DNA from: Flavobacterium fryxellicola
Lineage (GTDB): Bacteria > Bacteroidota > Bacteroidia > Flavobacteriales > Flavobacteriaceae
Direction of reading: 5' to 3'
DNA: 64,000 bases
NCBI RefSeq assembly: GCF_900143245.1
Contig: NZ_FRDK01000002.1
Span: forward strand, 434,001 to 498,000
The notes below the pieces were generated by a model. The model saw only the letters and a program-made list of their open reading frames with translations. It was not told the DNA's origin and ran no database searches. This document shows, in pieces, positions 1-8,943 of this stretch; position 1 is the first letter of the stretch; every line of letters starts with the position of its first letter. The translations under genes and the position numbers were made by a program.

Positions 1-395
1 GTTTCGGAACGGCTTTACCTAGTTTTATCGATCAGCAACACGCTTTAGAATATTTACAAACTATTGAAAAATCTGCGTTGTTGGTTATTTCAAGAACTGA
101 CTTTTATCATCTTGTAGCAACACTACCTGAATTTGCAGTACGCTACAGAGAAATTCTTGAATTAGGTTTTATAATGACTCAAAAACGCATTTATGGTTTT
201 CAGGGCTTTGATGCCTTGGAAAAAGTTAAATGGATTATAACCAACCAACCGCATTTTTTATTACGTGTCTCCAATAAAATGGCCGCTTCGTATTCAGAAA
301 TTCCTCCTTCTACTATAAGCAAAATAAAACCGACCCTAAATCAGCTTGCTTATTGTATTTTTGTACCGGTAGGATTTAAATACAACGAGGTCTAA
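1..395 (+). CDS. Crp/Fnr-type regulator, C-terminal part (5' end outside window)
   Basis: The reading frame is open from base 3, so the gene begins left of the window. The first visible residues (FGTALPSFI...) and the following LVISRTDF resemble the end of a cyclic-nucleotide-binding beta roll. A long helix and a region ending in a likely winged-helix segment (ASYSEIPPSTISKIK) follow, as in Crp/Fnr regulators of Bacteroidota. It sits 17 bases upstream of the rhodanese gene and may be cotranscribed with it. The effector is unknown, and the family call is moderate because only about 130 residues are visible. Confidence 0.6.
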   Translation, partial: FGTALPSFIDQQHALEYLQTIEKSALLVISRTDFYHLVATLPEFAVRYREILELGFIMTQKRIYGFQGFDALEKVKWIITNQPHFLLRVSNKMAASYSEIPPSTISKIKPTLNQLAYCIFVPVGFKYNEV

Positions 396-412
396 TCTCA
401 AAACATAAAAAA

Positions 413-697
413 ATGGAAGTAGCCAAAATAATTAATGAAAAAAGAGGAACTATTGTCGATGTGCGTTCTTATGATGAATTCATGGGTGGTCATGTTGTAG
501 GATCTATTAATATTCCACTGAATGAAATACCCCATAGAATGCAGGAAATACAAGAATTAAAAGCACCATTAGTGGTCTGTTGTGCCTCTGGAAATAGAAG
601 CGGACAAGCACAAGTTTTTCTGACGGCACATGGAATCGAAAGTTACAATGGTGGCTCTTGGCTGGATGTGAATTACCTTCAAGCTCAATCTGAATAA
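413..697 (+). CDS. Single-domain rhodanese-like protein
   Basis: A 94-residue protein made of one rhodanese domain. The N-terminal IVDVRSYDEF and HVVGSINIPL segments are the usual CH2A/B-type strands. The active-site loop reads CCASGNRS, which fits the CxxGxR persulfide-carrying loop with its cysteine intact. Such proteins move sulfane sulfur; the acceptor is unknown. No signal peptide is visible, so it is probably cytoplasmic. It follows the Crp-type gene closely. Confidence 0.85.
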   Translation: MEVAKIINEKRGTIVDVRSYDEFMGGHVVGSINIPLNEIPHRMQEIQELKAPLVVCCASGNRSGQAQVFLTAHGIESYNGGSWLDVNYLQAQSE

Positions 698-1108
698 CGG
701 AAAAAGTAGGCTAGAAAATTAAACAGTAGCAGTACCAAAGTAAACAATTCTTGTCTTTAAAATTAGCAGTTATTTACAGTACATATTTTGGCCAAACTAT
801 CGGTTTGATTACTAATGCACAGTCATCTACGCATACTAGAACTTATTAATCCTTGTACACGCTCTAGGTGTATTCAGGAAATTCAAGTAATTTGGCAAAA
901 AGCATTTAACATGAAAGGGCTGTGCTGTACTGTATGTTAGTGCCAGATGAAGTAATCAGCCATACAAAATTAGAAGACAAAAGGTTCGTTTCAGAACTTT
1001 AAATAATACAAATCTTATTTATAATTAGTTAATTAACAGTTATTTAAAGCTTAATATGTTTAATTTTATTGCACTTAAAAGTTAAGTAAACATTGGATAG
1101 GAGAACCT
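698..1108. other. Gene-free stretch with a possible gene remnant
   Basis: About 410 bases without a convincing gene. On the plus strand around 930-1002 a short open stretch reads ...LYCMLVPDEVISHTKLEDKRFVSEL and then stops; it looks like the tail of a lost protein gene but I cannot name it. The last 100 bases are very AT-rich and probably carry the promoter of the next gene, though I see no exact TAnnTTTG. Confidence 0.4.
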
Positions 1109-1726
1109 ATGAATTCGATTGTTTCTCTTGTAAAATTAATCTTAAAAACTACCGTTATGAGAACCGCAATTAGTAAAAACGAAAGTATTAAAGGTACTGC
1201 AAAAGGAGAAACCAACTCGACACATGGATTACGAGATTTATTTGAAGTTGGATTAAAAGATATTTACTGGGCGGAAAAAGTATTGACTAAAACCTTACCC
1301 AGAATGATGAAAAATGCGTCATCACCAGAACTAGTTAACTCTCTGAAAAATCAGCTGAATGAAACGCAGGAGCATGTAGCTCGCCTCGAGAAAATATTTG
1401 AAACCACTGGCGTTGCAGCTACAGCCAAAAAATGTGAAGCCATGGGCGGCATATTGAAAGAAACTAATAGTCTCATTAAACAAACCAATCACGGAGTAGT
1501 TCGCGATGCCGGAATTATTGCAGCAGACCAAAAAGTAAAGCATTATGAAATTGCGACGTATGGCACATTGCATGCGTATGCAAAAACATTAGGTGAAAAC
1601 AAAGTGGCCAGCTTACTAGCGATGAGTCTGGATGAAGAAAAAAAAACAGACGCTGCATTAAGTGAAATTGCGATGTCACAGATCAACAGGCTAGCCCACA
1701 AGGCTACTGCAATAACCAACACATAG
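1109..1726 (+). CDS. DUF892 (YciF-like) ferritin-like stress protein
   Basis: A 205-residue, mostly helical protein. The stretch LRDLFEVGLKDIYWAEKVLTKTLP is the typical start of the DUF892/YciF fold, and ETQEHVARLEKIFE plus YGTLHAYAKTLGE match the later helices, including the ferritin-like E..H residues. The family is linked to osmotic and oxidative stress, but its biochemical role is unsettled. The start at 1109 follows a GGAGA-like sequence. A second ATG at 1157 also fits and would remove a 16-residue hydrophobic lead that the family does not need, so the start is uncertain. A terminator follows. Confidence 0.82.
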   Translation: MNSIVSLVKLILKTTVMRTAISKNESIKGTAKGETNSTHGLRDLFEVGLKDIYWAEKVLTKTLPRMMKNASSPELVNSLKNQLNETQEHVARLEKIFETTGVAATAKKCEAMGGILKETNSLIKQTNHGVVRDAGIIAADQKVKHYEIATYGTLHAYAKTLGENKVASLLAMSLDEEKKTDAALSEIAMSQINRLAHKATAITNT

Positions 1727-1774
1727 GAATATGATTTTACAAGCGAATAGAAATTTATAGTTCTTTTAAAAAAA

Positions 1775-1800
1775 GAGAGCCCGCAATAGGCGGGCTTTCT
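1775..1800 (+). terminator. Intrinsic terminator, usable by both converging genes
   Basis: A 7-bp GC-rich stem (AGCCCGC / GCGGGCT, 1778-1784 and 1790-1796) with a 5-base loop. A-rich sequence lies on the left and TTTCT on the right. It lies between the DUF892 gene and the converging old yellow enzyme gene. Confidence 0.8.
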
Positions 1801-1854
1801 AATGAATTATAATTTCTCCTTGAAATAAAATCTTGTTTAAAAAAAAGACAGGCG

Positions 1855-2949
1855 TTATTCAGCCATAGCGGGATAATCGATATATCCTTTCTCAGTATCA
1901 GTGTAAAACGTAGTTTGGTCTGGCGTATTTAATGCTGCATCCGCTTCAAATCGAGCCACTAAATCTGGATTAGCAATAAAGGGAACTCCATAAGCTACAA
2001 GATCTGCATCTCCGTCTTCAATAACTTTGATTCCCGTTTCCTTTGTAAAACTTTTATTGATAATTAAGGTTCCTTTATAAAAAGGTCTGAAATGCTTAGC
2101 CACTTCAGTAACAGCAAAAGGCACATCCGCAACTGGGGTAAAAGGCTCTGTTAAATGTACGTACGCTAATCCATAATCATTCAATCGGTTTACAATATAT
2201 TCATGCGTTGGAATCGTGTTTTCATCTAGCATCATTCCTTGTGCATTATGCAATGAAGGGTTCAATCGAACGCCAACTTTTGAATAATCAATAACACCTG
2301 CCAAAGCATCTAAAATATCAAATAGAATTCGGGATTTATTTTCTATTGAACCACCGTATTCATCCGTACGATGATTGGAATAACCATTAAAAAATTGTTG
2401 CAATAAATAGCCATTGGCTGCATGCAATTCTACTCCATCAAAACCTGCCGCAATAGCATTTTTAGCTCCGTTTTTAAAATCTAAAACCGTTTGGTTGATG
2501 TCAGCAATCGTCATTTCTTTTGGCACAACCGTATCTACAAAACCATCATTAGTATAGGCTTTCGCATAAGGATTCAGTGCTGAGGGCGCATGCGGCAATT
2601 CACCATGATGTAAATCCGGATGCGATAATCGTCCAGTATGCCACAATTGAGCAAAAATTGTTCCTCCTTTATCATGCACCGCTTTGGTAACTAATTTCCA
2701 ACCTTCGGTTTGCGCTTCGCTATAAATTCCGGGTACATTAATAAAACCCACAGCCTTTGTACTCACAAATGTACCTTCGGTTATCATTAAACCCGCTGTA
2801 GCTCTTTGTTCGTAATATAACGCAGTTAATGCAGTAGGAACATTTCCGTGGTTATTGGAACGGCTTCTTGTCATTGGTGCCATTACTATTCGGTTTTTTA
2901 AAATGCGGGTTCCCAAAGTATAAGGTTGGAATAAAATTGATTTGCTCAT
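1855..2949 (-). CDS. Old yellow enzyme family alkene reductase (NADH:flavin oxidoreductase)
   Basis: A 364-residue FMN enzyme of the NemA/OYE type, which reduces activated C=C bonds or nitrate esters with NAD(P)H. Visible marks are the N-terminal LGTRILKNRIVMAPMTRSRS, the substrate-site FDGVELHAANGYLLQQFFN with H and N spaced as in HxxN enzymes, SNHRTDEYGGSIENKSR, and the C-terminal phosphate-binding region YGVPFIANPDLVARF. Length is normal for the family. It is the last gene of a minus-strand group with the NAD-binding-like protein (11 bases upstream) and a Crp regulator. Confidence 0.92.
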   Translation of the reverse strand: MSKSILFQPYTLGTRILKNRIVMAPMTRSRSNNHGNVPTALTALYYEQRATAGLMITEGTFVSTKAVGFINVPGIYSEAQTEGWKLVTKAVHDKGGTIFAQLWHTGRLSHPDLHHGELPHAPSALNPYAKAYTNDGFVDTVVPKEMTIADINQTVLDFKNGAKNAIAAGFDGVELHAANGYLLQQFFNGYSNHRTDEYGGSIENKSRILFDILDALAGVIDYSKVGVRLNPSLHNAQGMMLDENTIPTHEYIVNRLNDYGLAYVHLTEPFTPVADVPFAVTEVAKHFRPFYKGTLIINKSFTKETGIKVIEDGDADLVAYGVPFIANPDLVARFEADAALNTPDQTTFYTDTEKGYIDYPAMAE

Positions 2950-2960
2950 TTGATTTTTTT

Positions 2961-3482
2961 TTAAAAATTAGTAGTATTTGGCAATAGGATATTGGTTTTC
3001 AAACCAATATCTGTAAAAAAAGTTGCCAGAGTTGTCAAAGCTTGGGTGTCATTTCCTTTTATAAGGAGGGTGTCATTTTTTTTACCTACTGATTCGATCT
3101 GCTGCATCACTTTCGAAAAAGGAAATAAATACTGTAGATCTGCAACAGCGTTTTCAAAAGTAACCATACTGCTGTGGTTTCCCAAAATAAGTACCGCTTT
3201 ACCTGTAGCCACATTTCTGATTTTTTCCACCAGATTTACATTTGCTACAGCATCATTTGAAAAAATAATAACATCGGCTTCCCAACTTGCATTAGTGGGA
3301 CAGTTCATCATTTCTAGATTTGCCTTAGGATTTTCTAAAAGCAACTGCGAATACACTTTTTTGAGCACCCTATTATCAGCATCAAAAAGCAGAACAGCAT
3401 TAGTTTTGGCTATTTTTTTGGCTAATAAAATACTTTTGGCATCTGAAAATCCAAGTATTACAACTGTTTTTATATTGGACAT
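2961..3482 (-). CDS. Rossmann-like nucleotide-binding protein of unknown function
   Basis: A 173-residue protein starting TVVILGFSDAKSILLAKKI, then VLLFDADNR and DVIIFSNDAVANVNLVEKIR. This is the layout of an NAD(P)-binding Rossmann fold like the NADPH-dependent F420-reductase/DUF2520 group, but the usual GxGxxG is altered (GFSDAK). I chose the ATG at 3482; a GTG one codon earlier is possible. The gene lies 11 bases before the old yellow enzyme gene, so they are probably cotranscribed and perhaps work together in redox handling. The function is not established. Confidence 0.6.
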   Translation of the reverse strand: MSNIKTVVILGFSDAKSILLAKKIAKTNAVLLFDADNRVLKKVYSQLLLENPKANLEMMNCPTNASWEADVIIFSNDAVANVNLVEKIRNVATGKAVLILGNHSSMVTFENAVADLQYLFPFSKVMQQIESVGKKNDTLLIKGNDTQALTTLATFFTDIGLKTNILLPNTTNF

Positions 3483-3574
3483 CACCTTTTATTTACGGCA
3501 CAAATTTAAGGCTGTAACGCAAAAGTTTCTGTTGATGTACCACAAGAAATTCTATTGATTTAAATCAATTAAAA

Positions 3575-4156
3575 TTAACTCTTAATGCTAATTTGCTTGC
3601 GAACTCGACTCAATGTTTCTGGTGTAAGTCCAAGATAAGAAGCAATCATGTGTTGGGGAACTCGTTTGACAATTCCAGGATAAGCATTTCCTAAATTGAT
3701 GTATTTTTCTTCGGCAGTTTCGGTTAAGGCCGAATTTATTCTGGCTTGATTGGCGATATAGGCATTTTGCAACAGCAAGCGTTGGTATCTTTCGAACATT
3801 GGAATTTGATCCATCAAAGCTTCTCTGGCCGCTGTTGTCAGCAAAAGTAATTCAGAATCCTCGAGGGCTTCAATGGTATAAATGGAATGGCTATTGGTCA
3901 AAAAACTAGACAAATCAGTAATCCACCAACCTTCGATGGCAAATTGCACAAGATGTTCATTTCCTTTTTCATCTATGTAAAAAGAGCGAAGTATGCCTTT
4001 TTCAATAAATGCGTTGTAGATACAAATGTCTCCCTCTAGTAACAGCGTTTGTTTTTTGCGTAACTTTTTTGGAATAAAAAAAGTTTTACACAACTCCATT
4101 TCCTCATGGGTTAATATCACTTTTTCCTGAATGCTTTTGAATAATTGTTGAAACAT
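3575..4156 (-). CDS. Crp/Fnr family transcriptional regulator
   Basis: A 193-residue regulator. Residues 25-115 form a cNMP-binding-like beta roll (KQTLLLEGDICIYNAFIEKGILRSFYID). The C-terminus holds a winged helix with RVPQHMIASYLGLTPETLSRVRKQI, a clear Crp-type recognition helix. No cysteine cluster for Fe-S is visible. It is upstream of the old yellow enzyme pair on the same strand with a 92-base gap, so it likely regulates that pair. The inducer is unknown. Confidence 0.88.
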   Translation of the reverse strand: MFQQLFKSIQEKVILTHEEMELCKTFFIPKKLRKKQTLLLEGDICIYNAFIEKGILRSFYIDEKGNEHLVQFAIEGWWITDLSSFLTNSHSIYTIEALEDSELLLLTTAAREALMDQIPMFERYQRLLLQNAYIANQARINSALTETAEEKYINLGNAYPGIVKRVPQHMIASYLGLTPETLSRVRKQISIKS

Positions 4157-4274
4157 GGTTGCAAGGTACTAAATACTTACTGCTTCATAAAAAAGTAGTA
4201 CCCTAAAAAATACAATCCTTAATAACTATTGATAAATCTAAAAATGGAACTGGACATAAATCCAATTATCTGAT

Positions 4275-4282
4275 TATCTTTG
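4275..4282 (+). promoter_or_regulatory. Bacteroidota -7 element of the transketolase operon
   Basis: TATCTTTG matches TAnnTTTG, with the ATG at 4306, leaving a leader of about 15-20 bases. I see no well-placed TTG -33 element. Confidence 0.6.
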
Positions 4283-4305
4283 CGCAGTCTAATTTTAACA
4301 CACAA

Positions 4306-5157
4306 ATGAAACCGAACACACAACAATTAAACGATTTAACAATCCAAGTCAGAAGAGATATTCTTCGAATGGTACACGCAGTCAACTCAGGTCACCCTGG
4401 TGGTTCTTTAGGTTGCACTGAATTTCTTGTAACCTTATATCAAAATATCATGGACCGCAAGGAAGGATTTGATATGGATGGTATGGGAGAAGATCTTTTC
4501 TTCCTTTCAAACGGACATATTTCTCCTGTATTTTACAGCGTTTTAGCAAGAAGCGGTTATTTTCCTGTATCGGAATTAGCGACTTTCCGTTTAATCAATT
4601 CCAGATTACAAGGTCACCCAACTACTCATGACGGCTTGCCTGGAGTGCGCATTGCATCTGGTTCTCTTGGACAAGGTTTGTCAGTAGGAATTGGCGCTGC
4701 ACAAGCTAAAAAACTAAATGGTGACAACCATATCATCTATACGCTTCACGGCGATGGTGAATTGCAAGAAGGTCAAAACTGGGAAGCCATCATGTATGCT
4801 TCCGCAAAAAAAGTGGACAATCTTATTGCTACAATTGATTTGAATGGCAAACAAATTGACGGATCTACAGATGAGGTTTTACCAATGGGAAGTATCCGAG
4901 CTAAGTTTGAAGCTTTTGATTGGGATGTTTTAGAAATTGAAAAAGGAAATGATATCGAAGCGATCATTGCTGGTATGAATGATGCCAAATCAAGAACTGG
5001 AAAAGGGAAACCAGTTTGTGTTTTATTACACACTGAAATGGGGAATGGTGTTGATTTTATGATGTACAGTCATGCTTGGCATGGTAAAGCGCCTAATGAT
5101 ACGCAACTTGAAATTGCTTTAGGTCAAAATTATACGACAGCAGAAAGCGATTATTAG
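4306..5157 (+). CDS. Transketolase, N-terminal subunit
   Basis: A 283-residue protein holding the thiamine-diphosphate-binding half of transketolase. It carries GHPGGSLGCTEFL near residue 30 and the ThDP/Mg signature GDGELQEGQNWEA around residue 150. The protein ends where the pyrimidine-binding domain of a full-length enzyme would begin, and that half is the next gene. Together they move two-carbon units in the non-oxidative pentose phosphate pathway. Split transketolases are common in bacteria, so this is not a truncation. Confidence 0.95.
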   Translation: MKPNTQQLNDLTIQVRRDILRMVHAVNSGHPGGSLGCTEFLVTLYQNIMDRKEGFDMDGMGEDLFFLSNGHISPVFYSVLARSGYFPVSELATFRLINSRLQGHPTTHDGLPGVRIASGSLGQGLSVGIGAAQAKKLNGDNHIIYTLHGDGELQEGQNWEAIMYASAKKVDNLIATIDLNGKQIDGSTDEVLPMGSIRAKFEAFDWDVLEIEKGNDIEAIIAGMNDAKSRTGKGKPVCVLLHTEMGNGVDFMMYSHAWHGKAPNDTQLEIALGQNYTTAESDY

Positions 5158-5241
5158 GAAGTATTCAGTTGTCATCTCGTTTGCAAACGAGAGACAGTAC
5201 TTAGTGTTCAGAAGAATACCGCTAAAATCTAAATTAGAAAA

Positions 5242-6195
5242 ATGAAAAAATATACAAATACAGGAAGTAAAGATACGCGCTCGGGTTTTGGAGCGGGAAT
5301 GACGGAACTAGGTCAAAAAAACGAAAATGTGGTGGCACTTTGTGCTGATTTAATAGGTTCTTTAAAATTTGACGATTTTAAGAAAAACCACCCAGAACGT
5401 TTTTTCCAAATCGGTATTGCGGAAGCCAACATGATAGGAATCGCAGCAGGATTAACTATTGGTGGTAAAATTCCATTTACTGGAACTTTCGCTAACTTTT
5501 CTACCGGAAGAGTGTACGATCAAATTCGCCAATCTGTAGCATATTCTGAGAAAAACGTAAAAATCTGTGCTTCACACGCTGGATTAACTTTAGGAGAAGA
5601 TGGTGCAACGCACCAAATCCTCGAAGATATTGGTTTAATGAAAATGTTACCTGGAATGACGGTAATTAATACTTGTGATTACAACCAAACGAAAGCGGCT
5701 ACATTAGCATTAGCTGATCATCATGGTCCTGCTTATTTGCGTTTTGGTCGTCCGGTTGTGCCTAACTTTATGCCAGCTGACGAACCTTTCGTAATAGGAA
5801 AGGCAATTGTTTTAACAGAAGGATCTGATGTAACGATTGTTGCTACCGGGCATTTAGTTTGGGAAGCACTTATTGCAGCTGAAGCATTAGAAGAGCAAGG
5901 AATATCTGCCGAAGTAATCAACATTCATACGATCAAACCTTTAGACGAAGAAGCAATTTTGAAATCATTGGAAAAAACAAAGTGCATTGTTACTGCTGAA
6001 GAGCATAACATTTTGGGAGGTCTTGGCGAAAGCATTTCTAGAGTTTTGGCTTTAAATAGTCCTTTACCACAAGAATTTGTAGCAGTAAATGACAGTTTTG
6101 GAGAATCTGGAACGCCAGAACAATTGATGGATAAATACAAACTGAACAATCAAGCAATTGTTGAAGCTGTAGAAAGAGTAATGAAAAGAAAATAA
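5242..6195 (+). CDS. Transketolase, C-terminal subunit
   Basis: A 317-residue partner of the upstream subunit. It contains the pyrimidine-binding domain (RFFQIGIAEANMIGIAAGL with the catalytic Glu of the family, HAGLTLGEDGATHQ) and the C-terminal transketolase domain (DVTIVATGHLVWEALIAAEALEEQGISAEVINIHTIKPLD). The 84-base gap to the first subunit contains no gene or clear terminator, so one transcript is likely. A strong terminator follows at 6213. Confidence 0.95.
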   Translation: MKKYTNTGSKDTRSGFGAGMTELGQKNENVVALCADLIGSLKFDDFKKNHPERFFQIGIAEANMIGIAAGLTIGGKIPFTGTFANFSTGRVYDQIRQSVAYSEKNVKICASHAGLTLGEDGATHQILEDIGLMKMLPGMTVINTCDYNQTKAATLALADHHGPAYLRFGRPVVPNFMPADEPFVIGKAIVLTEGSDVTIVATGHLVWEALIAAEALEEQGISAEVINIHTIKPLDEEAILKSLEKTKCIVTAEEHNILGGLGESISRVLALNSPLPQEFVAVNDSFGESGTPEQLMDKYKLNNQAIVEAVERVMKRK

Positions 6196-6212
6196 TCTTT
6201 TTATTTAATTCC

Positions 6213-6252
6213 AAAAAAAACCAGTTCGATTTATAAACGAACTGGTTTTTTT
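6213..6252 (+). terminator. Intrinsic bidirectional terminator
   Basis: Stem CCAGTTCG / CGAACTGG (6221-6228 and 6238-6245), flanked by A8 on the left and T7 on the right. It can serve the transketolase operon on the plus strand and the converging FKBP lipoprotein gene. Confidence 0.9.
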
Positions 6253-6267
6253 ATACTTTGAATTTTT

Positions 6268-7233
6268 CTAATTACATTTCACTAAATGTCTTTTTATCCT
6301 TGCTGGATCCGTCGTATTTCCGTCGCAAGCAGGAATGGATGCAAAGGGAATTAAAACACCGTTGGCATCTGTAATTTCTTTTCTGGTACTTACACCATCT
6401 CCATCATCATCTGTATCTAAATAATTAGGAATTCCATCTCCATCTGTATCATCAGGATTTGCAACTCCTGTGGCCAAAACGCGCATGTATCCATCACCGT
6501 TAACATCTTCGAGATAATTTGGAATACCATCATTATCAGAATCAACTCTGTTAATTTCGTATAATTTTATGCTAAAAACTAGAGGCGCATAAGAAGGAAT
6601 ATTAGCACTTCCTGAATTAAAATATCCTAATCCTGAAGGAATAAAAAGAATTCCAGCACCAAAATTCTCATATGAAACTGTACCGTCAGCATTTGAAGAG
6701 TACGTTCCTGTTTTAAATTGAGGGAACGATTCTCCCCATCCAACTATCGTTGAAGTTAGATTAAAAAATTGTTGAGGACTCTTAGCTTCTTCAAAAAAAG
6801 TAGGCGTTAGTGTTTCTACTTCAGCAACTTTAGTGCGCCCTAAGTACTCTCCTTTATAAGCAGTCAATACCCTATCTGTATTTGAAGGAGACTGGCCTAC
6901 TCCTTCTCGCAAAACTACATAGTATAATTTGTAAGTGATATCATGAAGTTTTACTTCTTTACTTAGAAGTTTAGGAAAAGTAGTGCTGTTTAGATAAGAC
7001 CAAATAGAAGGCTGAGATCCTCCTGTAGGAATTTTTGTGATTTTAGTATCAACGTCCGGCGAAACATCTTCGATATAATAATTTTTTAAATATTCTTCAA
7101 TATCATTTAAATCAGTAGCATATTGCACAGCATATTCTCTCGGTGGAGTTATTGGTGCTACATCATCCTTCGAGCATGAAAATAAAGTGATAGTTGTAAT
7201 AAATAGAATAAAATAATACTTAAATTTGTTCAT
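6268..7233 (-). CDS. FKBP-type peptidyl-prolyl isomerase lipoprotein with calcium-binding repeats
   Basis: A 321-residue protein with a lipoprotein signal (hydrophobic helix then LFSC, Cys20). Residues about 110-230 look like an FKBP domain (DRVLTAYKGEYLG, IVGWGESFPQFKTG, GILFIPSGLGYFNSG, LVFSIKLYEI). Residues about 232-300 carry thrombospondin-type-3-like Asp-rich repeats (DSDNDGIPNYLEDVNGDG, DDTDGDGIPNYLDTDDDGDG) that usually bind calcium. It probably helps proline isomerisation in outer-membrane or surface proteins. The FKBP plus TSP3 combination recalls gliding-associated Gld isomerases, but I would not assign a gld name. Confidence 0.8.
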   Translation of the reverse strand: MNKFKYYFILFITTITLFSCSKDDVAPITPPREYAVQYATDLNDIEEYLKNYYIEDVSPDVDTKITKIPTGGSQPSIWSYLNSTTFPKLLSKEVKLHDITYKLYYVVLREGVGQSPSNTDRVLTAYKGEYLGRTKVAEVETLTPTFFEEAKSPQQFFNLTSTIVGWGESFPQFKTGTYSSNADGTVSYENFGAGILFIPSGLGYFNSGSANIPSYAPLVFSIKLYEINRVDSDNDGIPNYLEDVNGDGYMRVLATGVANPDDTDGDGIPNYLDTDDDGDGVSTRKEITDANGVLIPFASIPACDGNTTDPARIKRHLVKCN

Positions 7234-7312
7234 TATAGCTAATTTTTTAAGTGCGCAAGATACAATATTGATTGATTTTTGTAAACTATTTAACTCCGAT
7301 TTTAGAAAATTT

Positions 7313-7699
7313 ATGAGAATAGATAAATATTTATGGTGTGTACGGTATTACAAAACCAGAAACATGGTTACCGAGGCCTGTAAAAAGAATCATGTAACAG
7401 TAAATGGCCTTGTGGCCAAACCCTCTAAGGAAGTTTTTCCTACCGATAAAATCACTTTTAGAAAAGATCAAATTACCCAAATCATTACGGTTTTAGACAT
7501 TCCTGAAAATCGCGTAAGTGCTAAACTGGTGGATATTTACAGAAGAAATGACACCCCAGCAGAAGCCTATCAACATCTGGAACTTTTGAAATTATCTAAA
7601 GAACATTACCGAAAAAATGGAACTGGACGACCTACTAAAAAAGACCGTAGAGACATTGACGAATTTGGAAATGAAATCAAAACTGATGAAGAAGATTAG
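7313..7699 (+). CDS. hslR: RNA-binding S4 domain protein, Hsp15 (HslR) family
   Basis: A 128-residue protein that starts with the S4 domain MRIDKYLWCVRYYKTRNMVTEA...HVTVNG, typical of Hsp15. In E. coli Hsp15 binds 50S subunits carrying stalled nascent chains. The C-terminal tail is basic then acidic (GRPTKKDRRDIDEF), as in flavobacterial versions. I chose the ATG at 7313 because the family begins at MRIDK; the open frame runs further upstream to 7226, but that part overlaps the divergent lipoprotein gene. Confidence 0.85.
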   Translation: MRIDKYLWCVRYYKTRNMVTEACKKNHVTVNGLVAKPSKEVFPTDKITFRKDQITQIITVLDIPENRVSAKLVDIYRRNDTPAEAYQHLELLKLSKEHYRKNGTGRPTKKDRRDIDEFGNEIKTDEED

Positions 7700-7806
7700 T
7701 TTCAAAAGTGAAGAAGCATAGGTTTAATGTTCGTGCAAGACCTAAATTTTAAAAACATTTGCAAAAGCATCTTGAGACCTTAAATAAGCAAAAAAAAACA
7801 AAAAAA

Positions 7807-8307
7807 ATGAGCAAAAATATAATATTAACAAATCAGGAAATAGAACACAAGATAAAAAGAATTGCATACCAAATCTACGAGACCTTTGTGGAGGAAGAAG
7901 AAATTGTCATTGCCGGAATTGCTGCTAACGGCTTTATATTTGCAAAAAAAATAGCGCTGGTGCTCGAAACTATTTCGCCAATTAAAGTCTCCCTTTGCGA
8001 AGTACAAATTAACAAACAGAATCCTGACCTACCAATTCACACTTCCTTATCAAAAGAGCACTATGCCAACAAAGGCCTTATTCTTGTGGACGATGTATTG
8101 AATTCAGGAACCACATTGATCTATGCCGTACGGCACTTTATAGACGTTCCTTTGAAAAAATTTAAAACCGCCGTTCTGGTAGACAGGAATCATAAAAAAT
8201 ACCCTGTAAAGGCTGATTTTAAAGGCATATCACTATCAACATCATTGTTAGAGCACGTTCAAGTGGTTTTTGATGAAGACAATGATAATTACGCGTATTT
8301 AAGCTAA
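7807..8307 (+). CDS. Phosphoribosyltransferase domain protein (PyrR-like)
   Basis: A 166-residue type I phosphoribosyltransferase. The PRPP loop LILVDDVLNSGTTL is intact, and IVIAGIAANGFIFAKKIA fits the PPi loop. The end of the protein (HVQVVFDEDNDNYAYLS) resembles PyrR-type uracil phosphoribosyltransferases. I chose the start at 7807 because it precedes the conserved N-terminus; the earlier frame from 7759 is low-complexity lysine. The 3' end overlaps the convergent aroK gene by 9 bases. Confidence 0.82.
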   Translation: MSKNIILTNQEIEHKIKRIAYQIYETFVEEEEIVIAGIAANGFIFAKKIALVLETISPIKVSLCEVQINKQNPDLPIHTSLSKEHYANKGLILVDDVLNSGTTLIYAVRHFIDVPLKKFKTAVLVDRNHKKYPVKADFKGISLSTSLLEHVQVVFDEDNDNYAYLS

Positions 8308-8817
8308 AAGGTCCATAATATCCACCACCGTCTGCTGAATTGTTTTGTCATCAACCACCACCTTATAGTGTGCTTGATTATAATAAAAACTTCGTTCAAA
8401 AAGATGGATAGCAATAAACTCTTTCATTTCGCCCTCACTTTTATCAGCAATTAGAGGGCGTTTGCTTTTATTAACTGCCAATCTATGAAACAAAGTTTCA
8501 ATAGAAGCTTTCAGATAAATAGAAACAACACCTTCCCCTTTTAACAATTCATGGTTATTGGCATAACATGGTGTTCCTCCCCCTAAACCAATAATTAACG
8601 CTTCAGAAGAATGCAACAATTCGACAAAAATTTCATGTTCCAACTTTCTGAAGTAAATTTCTCCATGCTTTTCAAAAATAGCATTTATCGATAAATTCGT
8701 TTTCTCTTCTATCTTTTTATCCAAATCCACAAAAGGAATTTCGATACTTTTTGATAAGGCAGCAGCAATTGTAGACTTACCACACCCCATGTAACCTAAT
8801 AATATAATTTTTCTCAT
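8299..8817 (-). CDS. aroK: Shikimate kinase
   Basis: A 172-residue kinase that phosphorylates shikimate in aromatic amino acid synthesis. The Walker A motif GYMGCGKST lies at residues 8-16, PFVDLDKKIE holds the shikimate-binding Asp, FRKLEHEIF the Arg/Glu pair, and IGLGGGTPC the glycine-rich shikimate site. Length is normal. A TAnnTTTG (TAAATTTG, 8868-8875 on the minus strand) lies upstream. Confidence 0.95.
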   Translation of the reverse strand: MRKIILLGYMGCGKSTIAAALSKSIEIPFVDLDKKIEEKTNLSINAIFEKHGEIYFRKLEHEIFVELLHSSEALIIGLGGGTPCYANNHELLKGEGVVSIYLKASIETLFHRLAVNKSKRPLIADKSEGEMKEFIAIHLFERSFYYNQAHYKVVVDDKTIQQTVVDIMDLLA

Positions 8818-8867
8818 AGAATAAAACCTTATAAATTAAGGCATTAAGATTTATTGTTTAAAAAAGA

Positions 8868-8875
8868 CAAATTTA
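8868..8875 (-). promoter_or_regulatory. Candidate -7 element of aroK
   Basis: TAAATTTG on the minus strand, matching TAnnTTTG, about 50 bases upstream of the aroK start codon. Confidence 0.45.
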
Positions 8876-8911
8876 TAATAAAATTGCTTGGAAAACTCCA
8901 AAATAAGTCCT

Positions 8912-8919
8912 TATATTTG
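8912..8919 (+). promoter_or_regulatory. -7 element of the tRNA operon
   Basis: TATATTTG, matching TAnnTTTG, lies 24 bases before the first tRNA-Lys. A TTG sits at 8888-8890, 21 bases upstream, close to the expected -33 spacing. Confidence 0.65.
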
Positions 8920-8943
8920 CACCCGCATTCAAGGAAAGAATAT

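Noticed and set aside
2992..3558. 188-codon frame on the plus strand
   Set aside because: It is antisense to the Rossmann-like gene, with no recognisable protein pattern or promoter.
4306..6195. Transketolase broken into two pieces by mutation
   Set aside because: Each half begins and ends at domain borders with its own start; split transketolase is a known normal arrangement.
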